Made by a program: the position numbers and the translations under genes. Below, piece by piece: positions 54,979-63,943 of a stretch of DNA of 64,000 nucleotides. The stretch's first letter is position 1, and each line of letters opens with the position of its first letter. This stretch comes from Ruegeria profundi (GTDB lineage Bacteria > Pseudomonadota > Alphaproteobacteria > Rhodobacterales > Rhodobacteraceae): contig NZ_LQBP01000003.1 of assembly GCF_001507545.1 (NCBI RefSeq), positions 186,001 to 250,000 on the forward strand, in the 5' to 3' direction. The notes below the pieces were generated by a model. The model saw only the letters and a list, made by a program, of their open reading frames with translations. It was not told the origin of the DNA and ran no database searches.

Positions 54979-55161
54979 CGGGCGACTCTCCTTTTAGGTA
55001 AACCGGCGCATACCTAAGGGCGTTATGGCGCTGGGTCAAGCCTGTTCAAATTTTCGGCTATTGAGTGAAATCAATGGGTTAGGTTTATTCGTCCCCTGTT
55101 GTGTCGCGCTTTTTGTTTCGATAAGGTCGGGGTTCCTTTTCCATGGGGATGGACAGATCAT

Positions 55162-55641
55162 ATGGATATGCGAGCACGGGTGAACACTGCCCTGAAGCAA
55201 GCGATGAAAGACAAAGAGACCGAGCGTTTGTCGACGCTACGGCTTATCAATGCTGCGATCAAAGACCGGGACATCGCGTCACGAGCGTCTGAAAATGAAG
55301 AGGCCAAGGGCTGTGGTGACGTTGAGGTCCTTGAAATCCTTGGTAAAATGACCAAGCAGCGCAAGGAAAGCGCGCGCGCCTACGAAGAAGGTGGACGCCT
55401 TGACCTGGCTGAGCGCGAACTGCGTGAGGTTGAGGTTATTGAGGAGTTTCTACCCAAGCAGTTGGATGACGAAGAGGTCTCAAAAGCTATTCAGACCGCA
55501 ATCACGGCCACGGGCGCCGGGTCCATCAGGGATATGGGCAAGGTGATGGGCGAATTAAAAACGCGTTACACCGGACGTATGGATTTTGGCAAAGTAGGCC
55601 CAATGGTTAAAGATCATCTTTGCGCTGCTTCGGGTAGTTGA
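55162..55641 (+). CDS. GatB/YqeY domain protein
   Basis: This 159-residue all-helical protein carries the YqeY/GatB-C-terminal-like fold with KQAMKDKETERLSTLRLINA and LPKQLDDEEVSKAIQTAI, and ends in the conserved GELKTRYTGRMDFGKVGPMV region. GatB tail domains bind tRNA; stand-alone YqeY function is not known. The start is ATG at 55162, with a second in-frame ATG six bases on. It is divergent from carA. Confidence 0.88.
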   Translation: MDMRARVNTALKQAMKDKETERLSTLRLINAAIKDRDIASRASENEEAKGCGDVEVLEILGKMTKQRKESARAYEEGGRLDLAERELREVEVIEEFLPKQLDDEEVSKAIQTAITATGAGSIRDMGKVMGELKTRYTGRMDFGKVGPMVKDHLCAASGS

Positions 55642-55667
55642 CAGATCATCCTTAGAACTTGGGGCTG

Positions 55668-56156
55668 TTACGCGGCTGGTTCGCGAAGTTTCCGTTTCAG
55701 ATCGTCATAAAGTGCGATTCGTTCGTCTTCGGACAGAAAAGCCCCGATTTCTACTTCGCGCCCGTCTCCTATCAGGGTAACGTAGTGCGGCACAGGCCCA
55801 CCTTTTTCGTGCATTTCGGGCCGTGCCCAGTATCGGTTGCAAGACCATTCCTGCTGCTGTTTTCCCGGTGTGTGGTGGATCAACCGGGCTTGTGTACCAG
55901 TCAGAGTCAGAACTTCGAACATGCTGCGCGCGCGATAGTTTGTCTGGATTGCAAGCCAAAGGCCAAAAACGGTCAGAACGAGAAATGGCAGCAACCCCCA
56001 CAGAATGACTGACCCCAGCATTGCAAGCAGCGGGATCAATCCAAACAGAAACACGGACAGGATCACAATCATCGCCCCGCGCGGTGGCAACGAGTTATGC
56101 GGCCAAAGACGCAATTCCTGCTCGGTCTCAGAGGTTTGATTCCATTGGTATGGCAT
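55668..56156 (-). CDS. DUF2244 membrane protein
   Basis: This 162-residue protein has two membrane segments (VILSVFLFGLIPLLAMLG and VILWGLLPFLVLTVFGLWL) and a C-terminal cytoplasmic part with CNRYWARPEM and IGDGREVEIGAFLSEDER, the DUF2244 pattern. In Rhodobacteraceae this family often lies near cytochrome oxidase genes, as here with ctaD 800 bp upstream. Function is unknown. It converges on the YqeY-like gene. Confidence 0.85.
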   Translation of the reverse strand: MPYQWNQTSETEQELRLWPHNSLPPRGAMIVILSVFLFGLIPLLAMLGSVILWGLLPFLVLTVFGLWLAIQTNYRARSMFEVLTLTGTQARLIHHTPGKQQQEWSCNRYWARPEMHEKGGPVPHYVTLIGDGREVEIGAFLSEDERIALYDDLKRKLREPAA

Positions 56157-56201
56157 AGCCGAAACCTAGCGCAAAGCTTGGTTGTGTCGAAGGGGAAATG
56201 A

Positions 56202-56801
56202 TCAGGCTACGTGACCCACACGCGCCCAGGACAGCGCATCATCCAGCCGGTCATCTCCCCAGAAAACCTCGCCGTTGACGACAAGGCTAGGGGCGCCAAA
56301 AACACCCAGTTTTTTGGCTTGTTCAGTTTCTGCCTCTAGCGCTGAAACCGTATCGGCGCTGCGGGCACGTGCCAGCACCAAACGTGGGTCTTGCTGACAC
56401 CTGTGCAATGCTTCGGTGATTGCCGCTTCGCTGCCAGCTTCGATATTGTCGTCGAACCAGATGCGATACAGAACCTGGGTAAAGGTCTTGCCCCAGCCGT
56501 CACCCATGCCCAGCAAGGCGACCTGATTGGCCAGCGCCAGGTCAGAGATCGGGTAGGGGGCAGGTAAACGCGCGTGTATATGATACTTTGCTGCCCTGCG
56601 TTCGATATCCCGCCACATATAGGCAGATTTTACCGGCTTGCCCGCGAAGGGTATGTTGCTTTGCTCTGACATGATCGTTCGCACGTTGAAAGGCCGCCAT
56701 TTCACGGCAACGTCATTCTCAGCGCACCAATCGTCCAGACGCATAACTGTCAGGAACGTATACGTGCTGCCAATGGAATACCAAAAATCAATGTCAGGCA
56801 T
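56202..56801 (-). CDS. DsbA-family protein, 2-hydroxychromene-2-carboxylate isomerase type
   Basis: This 199-residue protein has the thioredoxin-like, helix-inserted fold of glutathione-dependent HCCA isomerases (kappa GST-like): FWYSIGSTYTFLTVMRL with Ser at the active position, RPFNVRTIMSEQ, and the C-terminal FGAPSLVVNGEVFWGDDRLD. The enzyme of the naphthalene pathway has the same pattern, but most genomic members have unknown substrates. The ATG reading MPDIDFWYS is chosen. It lies just downstream of the ctaD terminator. Confidence 0.84.
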   Translation of the reverse strand: MPDIDFWYSIGSTYTFLTVMRLDDWCAENDVAVKWRPFNVRTIMSEQSNIPFAGKPVKSAYMWRDIERRAAKYHIHARLPAPYPISDLALANQVALLGMGDGWGKTFTQVLYRIWFDDNIEAGSEAAITEALHRCQQDPRLVLARARSADTVSALEAETEQAKKLGVFGAPSLVVNGEVFWGDDRLDDALSWARVGHVA

Positions 56802-56895
56802 GAGGATATCCCGGGTTGTCGGTCGAACCGCCAGTCGCATCATAGCCGATTTTCGCGACTCGTGCGACGGTTCAGCAGTCGATGCCCCTGCAAAG

Positions 56896-56926
56896 AAAAA
56901 ACCCCGCCGTTAAGGCGGGGTTTCTT
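56896..56926. terminator. Bidirectional terminator after ctaD
   Basis: ACCCCGCC (56901-56908) pairs with GGCGGGGT (56914-56921) with a GTTAA loop and flanking A and T runs (AAAAAA before, TTTCTTT after). It lies 14 bases after the ctaD stop on the reverse strand. Confidence 0.9.
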
Positions 56927-56939
56927 TACGTTTGCGGGA

Positions 56940-58598
56940 TTAGTGCGCGTGGCCTTTATCCCAGTCTTCCTGCTTTGGCAGCTGCTCGAACGTGTGCTCG
57001 GGCGGCGGTGAGGGCAGGGTCCATTCCAAAGTATCCGCGTATTCGTTCCACGGGTTCGGACGTGTCTCTTTGGCGCCGCGGAACAGGGCGTAGAAGACGA
57101 TGCCGAAGAACAGCAGGAACGAGGCGAACGAAATGAACGCACCAATCGACGACACGAAGTTCCACTGAGCGAAGGCTTCGGGATAGTCGATGTAGCGGCG
57201 CGGCATGCCCTGACGGCCGAGGAAGTGCTGCGGGAAGAAGGTCAGGTTCGCACCGATGAAGAACATCCAGAAGTGCACCTTGCCCCAGAACTCCGAGTAC
57301 TGACGACCCGTCATCTTCGAGAAGTAGAAGTACACTCCTGCAAAGATGGCGAAGACTGCACCCAAGCTCATCACGTAGTGGAAGTGCGCGACGACATAGT
57401 AGGTGTCGTGATAGGCACGGTCGATACCGGCTTGCGACAGAACCACACCAGTCACACCGCCTACGGTGAACAGGAACAGGAAGCCGAAGGCAAACAGCAT
57501 CGGTGTCTTGAACTCGATCGAGCCGCCCCACATGGTCGCGATCCACGAAAAGACCTTAACCCCCGTTGGAACCGCAATAACCATCGTGGCTAGCATAAAG
57601 TAAGCCTGCTGCCGCAGCGACATGCCAACGGTGTACATGTGGTGCGCCCACACGACAAAACCCAGCACCCCGATCGCGATGATCGCCCAGACCATCGGCA
57701 GGTACCCAAAGATCGGCTTACGTGAGAAGGTGGCGATCACGTGGCTGATAATACCGAACCCAGGCAGGATCACGATGTATACTTCGGGGTGTCCGAAGAA
57801 CCACAGGATGTGCTGGTAAAGGATCGGGTCACCACCACCTGCCGGATCGAAGAAGGTGAAACCAAAGTTACGGTCCATCAGCAGCATGGTGATCGCGCCG
57901 GCCAAAACTGGCAGAGACAACAGAATCAGCCACGCGGTGACGAAGATCGACCAGCTGAACAGCGGTACCTTGAACAAAGTCATGCCGGGGGCACGCATGT
58001 TCAGGAACGTCGTGATCATGTTGATCGCGCCAAGGATCGAAGAGGCTCCCGATACGTGCACGGCAAAGATCGCAAGATCCATGGACATGCCGCCCTCGGT
58101 CGTTGAAAGCGGCGGATACAGGACCCACCCAACACCTGAGCCAAGCTGATCGTTCCCTCCGGGGCTCAGCAGCGAAGCCACGCCCAGCGACGTACCCGCG
58201 ACATAAAGCCAGAAAGACAGGTTGTTCATCCGCGGGAACGCCATATCCGGCGCGCCAATCTGCAACGGCATGAAATAGTTGCCAAATCCGCCGAACAGTG
58301 CCGGGATGACCACAAAGAACATCATAAGAACACCGTGATAGGTGATCATTACGTTCCAAAGATGTCCGTTAGGGGTACAAGGATCGGCCATGAAGCCTTC
58401 GAGGCACATGTATTGCACACCGGGGTGCATCAGCTCGAGCCGCATGTAGACGGTCATCGCGACCGAGATCAAACCAGCCAGAGCCGAAAAGATCAGGTAC
58501 AGAATCCCGATGTCTTTGTGGTTGGTCGACATGAACCAGCGGGTAAAGAACCCACGCTGATCTTCATGATCGTGACCATGAATGGCTGCGTCTGCCAT
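56940..58598 (-). CDS. ctaD: Cytochrome c oxidase subunit I (aa3 type)
   Basis: CtaD is the catalytic haem-copper subunit of the aa3 terminal oxidase in the inner membrane. The 552-residue protein has 12 membrane helices. The low-spin haem His is in [11 protein letters not shown], copper-B ligands in [15 protein letters not shown] and HHMYTVG, and the haem-a/a3 histidines in [14 protein letters not shown]. The start ATG has AGGAGG upstream at about 58607. An FnrL box lies 105 bp upstream. The subunit II and III genes are not adjacent, a known arrangement in Rhodobacteraceae. Confidence 0.96.
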   Translation of the reverse strand: MADAAIHGHDHEDQRGFFTRWFMSTNHKDIGILYLIFSALAGLISVAMTVYMRLELMHPGVQYMCLEGFMADPCTPNGHLWNVMITYHGVLMMFFVVIPALFGGFGNYFMPLQIGAPDMAFPRMNNLSFWLYVAGTSLGVASLLSPGGNDQLGSGVGWVLYPPLSTTEGGMSMDLAIFAVHVSGASSILGAINMITTFLNMRAPGMTLFKVPLFSWSIFVTAWLILLSLPVLAGAITMLLMDRNFGFTFFDPAGGGDPILYQHILWFFGHPEVYIVILPGFGIISHVIATFSRKPIFGYLPMVWAIIAIGVLGFVVWAHHMYTVGMSLRQQAYFMLATMVIAVPTGVKVFSWIATMWGGSIEFKTPMLFAFGFLFLFTVGGVTGVVLSQAGIDRAYHDTYYVVAHFHYVMSLGAVFAIFAGVYFYFSKMTGRQYSEFWGKVHFWMFFIGANLTFFPQHFLGRQGMPRRYIDYPEAFAQWNFVSSIGAFISFASFLLFFGIVFYALFRGAKETRPNPWNEYADTLEWTLPSPPPEHTFEQLPKQEDWDKGHAH

Positions 58599-58702
58599 TA
58601 TAGGTGCCTCCTGTTGCATTTGCACCGCGCAGCCGGACCTCTCCAGCGCGCGGGATTCCTGCTGGTTTTAAATTGCGATGAACACACCTTCAATGGCCGA
58701 GT

Positions 58703-58716
58703 TTGATCTGGATCAA
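58703..58716. promoter_or_regulatory. FnrL binding site
   Basis: TTGAT-CTGG-ATCAA is a perfect FNR-type consensus. It lies between ctaD (105 bp to its start) and the divergent HIT gene (about 187 bp). FnrL is the oxygen-sensing regulator of Rhodobacter relatives and commonly adjusts terminal oxidase genes, so repression of ctaD at low oxygen is the likely role. Confidence 0.8.
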
Positions 58717-58902
58717 GAATAATTGTCGCGGGTAGGAGGAGAACCCGCGAAATCGTTGCCATTGATGCGGGGTATTTGGCGGCTGAGTTAGCGATTTCAA
58801 GGGGTCTTTAAGGCCCATGCCTGAGACAGAGCAGAGTTCCACCTTGACCCCCGGTGAACAGGGCCGCAGAACTACGCCAACACTCGAAATCGGAGAAAAA
58901 CT

Positions 58903-59322
58903 ATGGCCGCCTACGATCACGAAAACATCTTTGCCAAGATCCTGCGCGGGGAAATCCCCTCAACCCGCGTGTATGAGGATGACGAAACGCTGGCTTTCAT
59001 GGATATCATGCCGCGATCCGACGGGCACCTGCTGGTGATCCCGAAAACGCCCTGCCGCAACCTTCTTGATGCAACACCGGAACAACTTGCTGCAGTCACT
59101 GCGACCGTTCAGAAATTGGCAAAGGCCGTGGTCAAAGCGTTTAACGCTGACGGGGTGACCGTCCAGCAATTCAACGAGGCGGCCGGAGGGCAAGAGGTGT
59201 TCCACCTGCATTTCCACATCCTGCCGCGTCAGGAAGGTGTCGCGATACGACCACCGGGGAAGATGGGTGATTTCGACCTGATTGCCAAACACGCAGACAA
59301 GATCAAGGCCGCTCTGGCCTGA
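58903..59322 (+). CDS. HIT family nucleotide hydrolase
   Basis: This 139-residue HIT protein of the HINT type hydrolyses phosphoramidates and related nucleotides. The His triad is in FHLHFHILPRQEG; the N-terminal ENIFAKILRGEIPSTRVYED and DIMPRSDGHLLVIPK are typical. The ATG at 58903 is chosen. It is divergent from ctaD, with the shared FnrL site between them. Physiological substrates of bacterial HINT proteins are largely unknown. Confidence 0.93.
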   Translation: MAAYDHENIFAKILRGEIPSTRVYEDDETLAFMDIMPRSDGHLLVIPKTPCRNLLDATPEQLAAVTATVQKLAKAVVKAFNADGVTVQQFNEAAGGQEVFHLHFHILPRQEGVAIRPPGKMGDFDLIAKHADKIKAALA

Positions 59323-59470
59323 TCCTTTGCCATCTATCTCGGGCGGTGGGCCGTGAAGGCCGGACTGGTGCGACGAAGCCGAGGTGGTAATCCCATCGCG
59401 TCAGCTGCCGCAGTTGGTCACCAGGCTGCTAATTGTATGGGAACGAATTGCTACGTTTCTGGAAGAAAAT

Positions 59471-59499
59471 TGCCGTTCCGATTGGGGATCGGAACGGCA
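59471..59499 (-). terminator. Strong intrinsic terminator, reverse strand
   Basis: TGCCGTTCCGAT (59471-59482) and ATCGGAACGGCA (59488-59499) form a perfect 12-bp stem with a 5-base loop. On the reverse strand it is followed by ATTTTCTTCC. It probably ends the lipB transcript about 250 bases after the lipB stop. Confidence 0.75.
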
Positions 59500-59585
59500 G
59501 ACTCGTAACCAAACACTTTTCCGGTAGCTTAAACATTCAGGCTATCCGGTTAACACACCACTCACTCCAGAACGGTTAAATTACA

Positions 59586-59708
59586 TTAGCCGAAACTCGA
59601 CGTTTTGTATTCGTCAGAGTGTGTATTCCCCGAAATAACCCCAGATTCAGCGATCATAATGCCAAAATTCGGACCCGCATGGAAACAAAGCGAATTTTGC
59701 TCGCCCAT
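59586..59708 (-). CDS. Possible small protein after lipB
   Basis: A 40-codon frame begins at an ATG preceded by AGGT about 9 bases upstream and encodes a hydrophilic peptide with one Cys (GEQNSLCFHAGPNFGIMIAE and onward). It lies between lipB and a strong terminator, so it would be in the lipB transcript. I recognise no family. The open frame alone is weak evidence. Confidence 0.25.
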   Translation of the reverse strand: MGEQNSLCFHAGPNFGIMIAESGVISGNTHSDEYKTSSFG

Positions 59709-59748
59709 TGTCAATTGACCTAGGGGAAAACAAGCGATTCGATAGCGC

Positions 59749-60405
59749 TCAGGCTTCGATCGGTTCGAAAAATTCCGCAAAGGTTTTTTGAAGGGCGGTG
59801 TCAACATCGGCCATCGTCACTGGCAAGCCCAGATCGACCAAAGAGGTCACGCCATGTTCTGTGATGCCGCACGGAACGATGCCGGAAAAATGCTCAAGGT
59901 CTGGTTCGACATTGATTGAGATCCCGTGAAAACTGACCCATTTGCGCAGACGCAGGCCGATGGCTGCGATCTTGTCCTCGGCGGGCTGTTCGGTTGCGGT
60001 TAATGGTTTGTCGTCCCGCCGCACCCAGACGCCGACACGGCCATTGCGGATCTCGCCCTTAACGCTGAATTCCGCCAAGGCCGCGATCACCCAGTTTTCA
60101 AGCTTTTTGACAAACTCACGTACGTCTTTGCCACGCGTGTTGAGATCCAGCATGACATAGGCCACACGCTGACCGGGGCCGTGATAGGTGTATTCTCCGC
60201 CGCGTTTGGCCTCATAAACTGGAAACCGATGAGGGTCTGTCAAATCCTCGATTCGGGCCGATGTTCCTGCCGTGTAGAGCGGTGGATGCTCCAGCAGCCA
60301 GATGCATTCATCCGCTTCACCCGCCGCGATTGCAGCCACGCGCGCCTCCATAAAGGCAACGGCTTCGGTGTAATCGGTCAAACCATCGGTGATCTTCCAT
60401 TCCAT
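59749..60405 (-). CDS. lipB: Lipoyl(octanoyl) transferase
   Basis: LipB moves octanoyl groups from acyl carrier protein to lipoyl domains of dehydrogenases. The 218-residue protein has [32 protein letters not shown], the invariant lysine in [15 protein letters not shown] and the catalytic cysteine in [15 protein letters not shown]. Length and order of motifs are typical. lipA is not in the window. Confidence 0.95.
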   Translation of the reverse strand: MEWKITDGLTDYTEAVAFMEARVAAIAAGEADECIWLLEHPPLYTAGTSARIEDLTDPHRFPVYEAKRGGEYTYHGPGQRVAYVMLDLNTRGKDVREFVKKLENWVIAALAEFSVKGEIRNGRVGVWVRRDDKPLTATEQPAEDKIAAIGLRLRKWVSFHGISINVEPDLEHFSGIVPCGITEHGVTSLVDLGLPVTMADVDTALQKTFAEFFEPIEA

Positions 60406-60444
60406 GACGGTTCTTTATCGCGCGGATGCAGCAAGGGAAAGGGG

Positions 60445-61104
60445 TTAGGCGGCCTCGGCCATACAGCGGTGCAATATCTGGCGGTACGCGTCCACGCCTT
60501 GCGCCCCTGTCACCAGGTATTTACCGCCAAACACCATCGACGGTACGCCGGAAATACCGCGGCTGGTCCAAAACTCCTGCTTTTCGCGCACGGAACTGGC
60601 CTGTTGGCCGGATTCGAGTACGGATCGCGCAGCCTCGGCATCCAGTCCGGCCTCAGAGACCGCACTCAAGAGGGTATCAATTTCAGAAATGTCTTTCTGG
60701 TCGGTGAAGTACGCCTTGAACAAAGCCATTTTCAGCGGGTGTTGACGACCCTGCGTCTCTGCCCAGTCCAGCAATTGATGCGTTGAAAAGGTGTTCATGA
60801 TCCGGCTGTCATCGTCGAAGTTGAACGCAAAACCCAGTTCGGCCCCCAGTTTCGTCAATTGTTGCCGCGCCTGCTGGCTTTGATCCGGCGTCGATCCGTA
60901 CTTCTCCATTATATGCTCGCGCAGGTTCTGGCCTTCCGGTGGCATGGCCGGGTTCAGTTCAAAAGGATGCCATCTGATACGCGCCTGTATACCTGTTTGC
61001 TGCAAGGCCTGATCAAGTTGCAGAAATCCGACAATACACCAAGGGCAGACAACGTCAGACACGATATCAACTTGAACAGTGGGGTGTGTATCGGCGGCAG
61101 ACAT
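60445..61104 (-). CDS. DsbA-family oxidoreductase, FrnE-like
   Basis: The 219-residue protein has a thioredoxin-fold active site CPWC in SDVVCPWCIVGFLQLDQAL, followed by the inserted helical domain and the cis-Pro loop ISGVPSMVFGGKYLVTGAQG. It lacks a signal peptide, as do cytoplasmic FrnE/YwbO-like members that handle thiols or oxidative stress. The ATG at 61104 is preferred because AGGAG lies 7 bases before it; the upstream ATG at 61110 is too close. It is the last chromosomal gene before the tRNA-Leu island. Confidence 0.88.
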   Translation of the reverse strand: MSAADTHPTVQVDIVSDVVCPWCIVGFLQLDQALQQTGIQARIRWHPFELNPAMPPEGQNLREHIMEKYGSTPDQSQQARQQLTKLGAELGFAFNFDDDSRIMNTFSTHQLLDWAETQGRQHPLKMALFKAYFTDQKDISEIDTLLSAVSEAGLDAEAARSVLESGQQASSVREKQEFWTSRGISGVPSMVFGGKYLVTGAQGVDAYRQILHRCMAEAA

Positions 61105-61247
61105 ATTCATGCTCCTTGCGGTGTGTTGCGTTATTCCTTGTCGGTACAGAATACGGCGCCCTAAAGGAATTCAAACCGGCGTGTTATTTGCCTCTTCACA
61201 TCCTGATCGTCAGGGTCTATACGCCCCTCTACCAAGTCACTGGCAGT

Positions 61248-61334
61248 GCGGTCGTGGCGGAATTGGTAGACGCGCAGCGTTGAGGTCGCTGTGGGGTAAC
61301 ACCCGTGGAAGTTCGAGTCTTCTCGACCGCACCA
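61248..61334 (+). tRNA. tRNA-Leu (anticodon GAG)
   Basis: The acceptor stem GCGGTCG (61248-61254) pairs with CGACCGC (61324-61330), the anticodon arm is CAGCG-TTGAGGT-CGCTG with anticodon GAG, a long variable arm follows, the T arm carries GTTCGAGTC, and CCA is encoded. Length 87 fits a class II tRNA. Its 3' end is the integration point of the adjoining element. Confidence 0.95.
61311..61334 (+). other. Candidate attL at the tRNA-Leu 3' end
   Basis: The last part of the tRNA gene (T arm to CCA) is the usual target core for tyrosine integrases. The integrase gene begins 45 bp beyond it. The matching attR would lie outside the window, so the core length cannot be set. Confidence 0.45.
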
Positions 61335-61378
61335 AGTACTTGATTTTCAACAGGTTTCTTCGCCGAATGTAACGGTAA

Positions 61379-62671
61379 ATGGAGCCTTTTGAGATGGATG
61401 TACGGGTGCCAAAGGGCCTCTTTAAGAGAGGTAAGGGATACGCGGTCAGAGTCGCAGTACCCAACGAATATCAAGCTATAATCGGTAAAAAAGAGATCGT
61501 GCGGGGTCTCGGAACGCAGGACTTGGCTGAGGCTTTGGTCAGGCGAAAAGAAGTCTTGTCAGAAATTCTTGCCTCTATTGGTGGGGGTTCAATACCTGAG
61601 CCAGTTATTAAACAGGTTGAACGACACACCCCGCAGGAAGGGACAACCGTTAGGGATACAGGGCATCGCTGGTTGGCTGAGTCTGACGGTATCAAGGCGT
61701 CCACCAAGGCTAGATATCGGCAACACCTTGAAGGCTTTGAGGCGTTCGCAGGGAACATAGAGGTCACCCAGATCAACCGAACGCTTGCCTTGGCTTTCAT
61801 GGATCACCTCAAGCGAACACCCTCAGAGCGAACCGGAGAGCCGCTCTCAGCGCGTTCCTTGCAGTCGTACCAATGCTGTCTCGCGTCCTACTGGCGCGTC
61901 TTGGATCACTGGGGTCTAGTCGATCCTGATGTTCGCAATCCCTTTTCGTCTCTCTTACGGCGTGTCGCAGGTCAGAAGAAGAAAGCTGACCCACGAGAGA
62001 AGAAGCTGAGGCCCGTGACCCGAGAAGAGGCTGAAAGCCTTTTGTCCTACATCGCTGACAATGATGGCCTCAAGTATCAGTTTGAAATGTTCGTTACCGT
62101 AAGGTTGCTCTGGGTTACCGGATGCCGACTGAATGAAATCTGTGGGCGCTATTTGTCGGACATAGAGGACAAGGGGGATCACATCCGCATCAACATCCCT
62201 GAGGCCAAGACCGAGGCAGGGAAGAGGACGGTTATGATTGTCGGTGATGATGATTGTGCGTTGCTCAGAGAGGCAATCAAGAGGGCAGGTATCGTAGAAC
62301 CTTCATGCCCCGAGAACGTAGGTCGGTTGTTCCCAAGGATTGCCCTAGGTGGTTACGACAAGCAGCCTAGCCATTACCTCGGGAAAGCCTTGGAGAAGGC
62401 GAGAAAGAAATTGGATGGTGATCATTCCAAGTGGGATATGCACTCGTTCAGAAGAACCGCTGTATCGGCTTTGGTGAACGCAGGGGTTGCTAAGGAAGCT
62501 AGAAACCTTGCTGTCGGTCACTCGAACAAGGATGACATAGGGGTTAGCGTCTACGCGAAGAGGGCTGAGTTGGATGGTGTAATCAAAGCAACCTTCGAGG
62601 CGCTTTATGATGAACTTGGGGGAAGCCTAGTGTCCGAAAAAGTTCCAAGTGAGAAGTTAAATTCCCACTAG
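61379..62671 (+). CDS. Tyrosine-type site-specific integrase
   Basis: This 430-residue recombinase has a basic N-terminal arm-binding part (MDVRVPKGLFKRGKGYAVRV), a core-binding SAM-like domain (about 95-190) and a catalytic domain with Arg in TGCRLNEICG, HxxR in HSFRRTAVSALV, and the His and nucleophile Tyr in GHSNKDDIGVSVYAKRA. All catalytic residues seem present, so it may be active. It lies next to tRNA-Leu(GAG), pointing away from it, as expected for an integrase at attL. Confidence 0.93.
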   Translation: MEPFEMDVRVPKGLFKRGKGYAVRVAVPNEYQAIIGKKEIVRGLGTQDLAEALVRRKEVLSEILASIGGGSIPEPVIKQVERHTPQEGTTVRDTGHRWLAESDGIKASTKARYRQHLEGFEAFAGNIEVTQINRTLALAFMDHLKRTPSERTGEPLSARSLQSYQCCLASYWRVLDHWGLVDPDVRNPFSSLLRRVAGQKKKADPREKKLRPVTREEAESLLSYIADNDGLKYQFEMFVTVRLLWVTGCRLNEICGRYLSDIEDKGDHIRINIPEAKTEAGKRTVMIVGDDDCALLREAIKRAGIVEPSCPENVGRLFPRIALGGYDKQPSHYLGKALEKARKKLDGDHSKWDMHSFRRTAVSALVNAGVAKEARNLAVGHSNKDDIGVSVYAKRAELDGVIKATFEALYDELGGSLVSEKVPSEKLNSH

Positions 62672-62768
62672 ACCGAGCGAGCATTGTGATTGGTAATCAG
62701 ATTGGTTTTCAGTTTAAAAATTAAGTGATAACAGAGGGTAAGTACCCAAAGTTACTAGAGAGTTCTGA

Positions 62769-63680
62769 ATGATCCCTGACTACCAATCGCTAATGCGCCC
62801 AGTCCTTGAATGTGCCCGAGTTAAGCCGCGGAATATTTCTGATGTAGTTGAAGAGGTATCAGATAAATTAGGCCTGACGCAGGAAGAGCGTGATCAACTC
62901 CTACCAAGCGGAACACAGACAACCATTCGAAACCGCGTTCATTGGGCTCGTTCTTACATGAAACAGGCGGGACTTGTGCGAAACGTCAAGCGTGGTTGGT
63001 ACGAGTTAACTGATCGCGGCCGGGAAGTTTTAAACAACCCTGAAATTGAGTTAAACACGAAGTTTTTGGAGCAGTTCGATGAATTCCAAGACTTCAAAAA
63101 CCGAACACGTGAAGATGGTTCAAACTTAGAATTTAACGGAAAAGAAGACAGTAAAACACCTGATGAAAACCTTCAAGCCGCTCATGCTCGGCTCTCAGCG
63201 GAAACAGCGGCAAATTTGCTGGACTTAGTGAGAACCGCATCACCTGCATTCTTTGAGACTTTGATTGTCGATTTACTGATTGCAATGGGATACGGAGGAG
63301 CCTCAAAAGATGCAGGACGTGCATTAGGACAATCCGGTGACAACGGTGTTGACGGTGTGATTGACCAAGACCCACTGGGGGTCGACCAGATTTATCTTCA
63401 AGCCAAGAGATACGCTTCTGGTAATTCTGTTGGTCCAGGAGAGATAAGGGACTTCTACGGTGCGCTCAGCATCAAGAAAGCGACCAAAGGAATTTTTGTT
63501 ACTACGTCGACGTTTACGAATTCGGCTTCACAGACAGCAAAAGACTTGGGCTCTCGCATCGTGCTTATTGATGGGTTGCAACTTTCTCGCCTTATGCTGC
63601 GGTACAATATTGGCTGTAGAGACAAAGAAGTATTGCATATCAAGCAGATTGATGAAGGTTACTTCGAAGAGAACGGCTGA
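62769..63680 (+). CDS. Mrr-type restriction endonuclease
   Basis: The 303-residue protein has an N-terminal winged-helix Mrr region (MIPDYQSLMRPVLECARVKP; WYELTDRGREVLN) and a C-terminal PD-(D/E)xK catalytic domain with GDNGVDGVIDQDPLG and the IYLQAKRYAS strand carrying the QxK motif. Mrr enzymes cleave DNA with foreign methylation. It stands alone after the integrase, with no methylase nearby, consistent with a type IV defence enzyme. Codon use is more A/T-rich than the core genome. Confidence 0.9.
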   Translation: MIPDYQSLMRPVLECARVKPRNISDVVEEVSDKLGLTQEERDQLLPSGTQTTIRNRVHWARSYMKQAGLVRNVKRGWYELTDRGREVLNNPEIELNTKFLEQFDEFQDFKNRTREDGSNLEFNGKEDSKTPDENLQAAHARLSAETAANLLDLVRTASPAFFETLIVDLLIAMGYGGASKDAGRALGQSGDNGVDGVIDQDPLGVDQIYLQAKRYASGNSVGPGEIRDFYGALSIKKATKGIFVTTSTFTNSASQTAKDLGSRIVLIDGLQLSRLMLRYNIGCRDKEVLHIKQIDEGYFEENG

Positions 63681-63818
63681 TTTTCTACAAAAAATCTGTG
63701 TAGGTATATATTGGTGGTCGTGGTCTGGTTACCCCCCGGTCCCCCCAAGCAAACCCTGAGCAACCGACAGTCCACCCGAGCAACGACAGGACAAGGTAGT
63801 TAGGTTGCCATTAGGAGA
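63681..63818. other. Non-coding stretch after the Mrr gene
   Basis: About 140 bp with no gene. It contains short C and A runs (CCCCCC twice near 63732-63746) and a degenerate match to the tandem unit that follows. Confidence 0.4.
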
Positions 63819-63943
63819 ACACACGCGCTCACCTCTGCCCGTGGTCAGGTAATAAAGCTGCATATGGACCACACACGCGCTCACCTCTGCCTGAGGCCAG
63901 ATAGAAAACCCTCCATTATGAATACACACACCCTCAAGTTTGC
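63819..63943. repeat. Degenerate tandem repeat array, period about 52 bp
   Basis: A 21-bp core beginning ACACACGCGCTCACCTCTG is perfect at 63819-63839 and 63871-63891, and a third copy at 63924-63943 matches at about 15 of 20 positions. The 31-bp remainder of each unit is also similar between copies 1 and 2 (CATATGG versus CATTATG regions), so these are tandem repeats of a 52-53-bp unit, not spacers. Confidence 0.7.

Larger units (their letters stand above)
59323..59748. other. Intergenic region between the HIT gene and lipB
   Basis: The 426 bp contain no convincing conserved gene apart from a possible 40-codon frame at 59586-59708 on the reverse strand and a strong hairpin at 59471-59499. 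The rest shows nothing to me. Confidence 0.55.

Noticed and set aside
53899..55017. Forward open frame of 372 codons over carA
   Set aside because: Antisense shadow of carA, His- and Arg-rich with no recognisable domain.
55061..55074. TTGAG-TGAA-ATCAA, near match to an FnrL box between carA and the YqeY-like gene
   Set aside because: One mismatch in the core and no reason to expect oxygen control of these genes; probably chance.
63819..63943. Repeat array considered as CRISPR
   Set aside because: Only two perfect copies, the intervening sequences resemble each other, and no cas genes are present.
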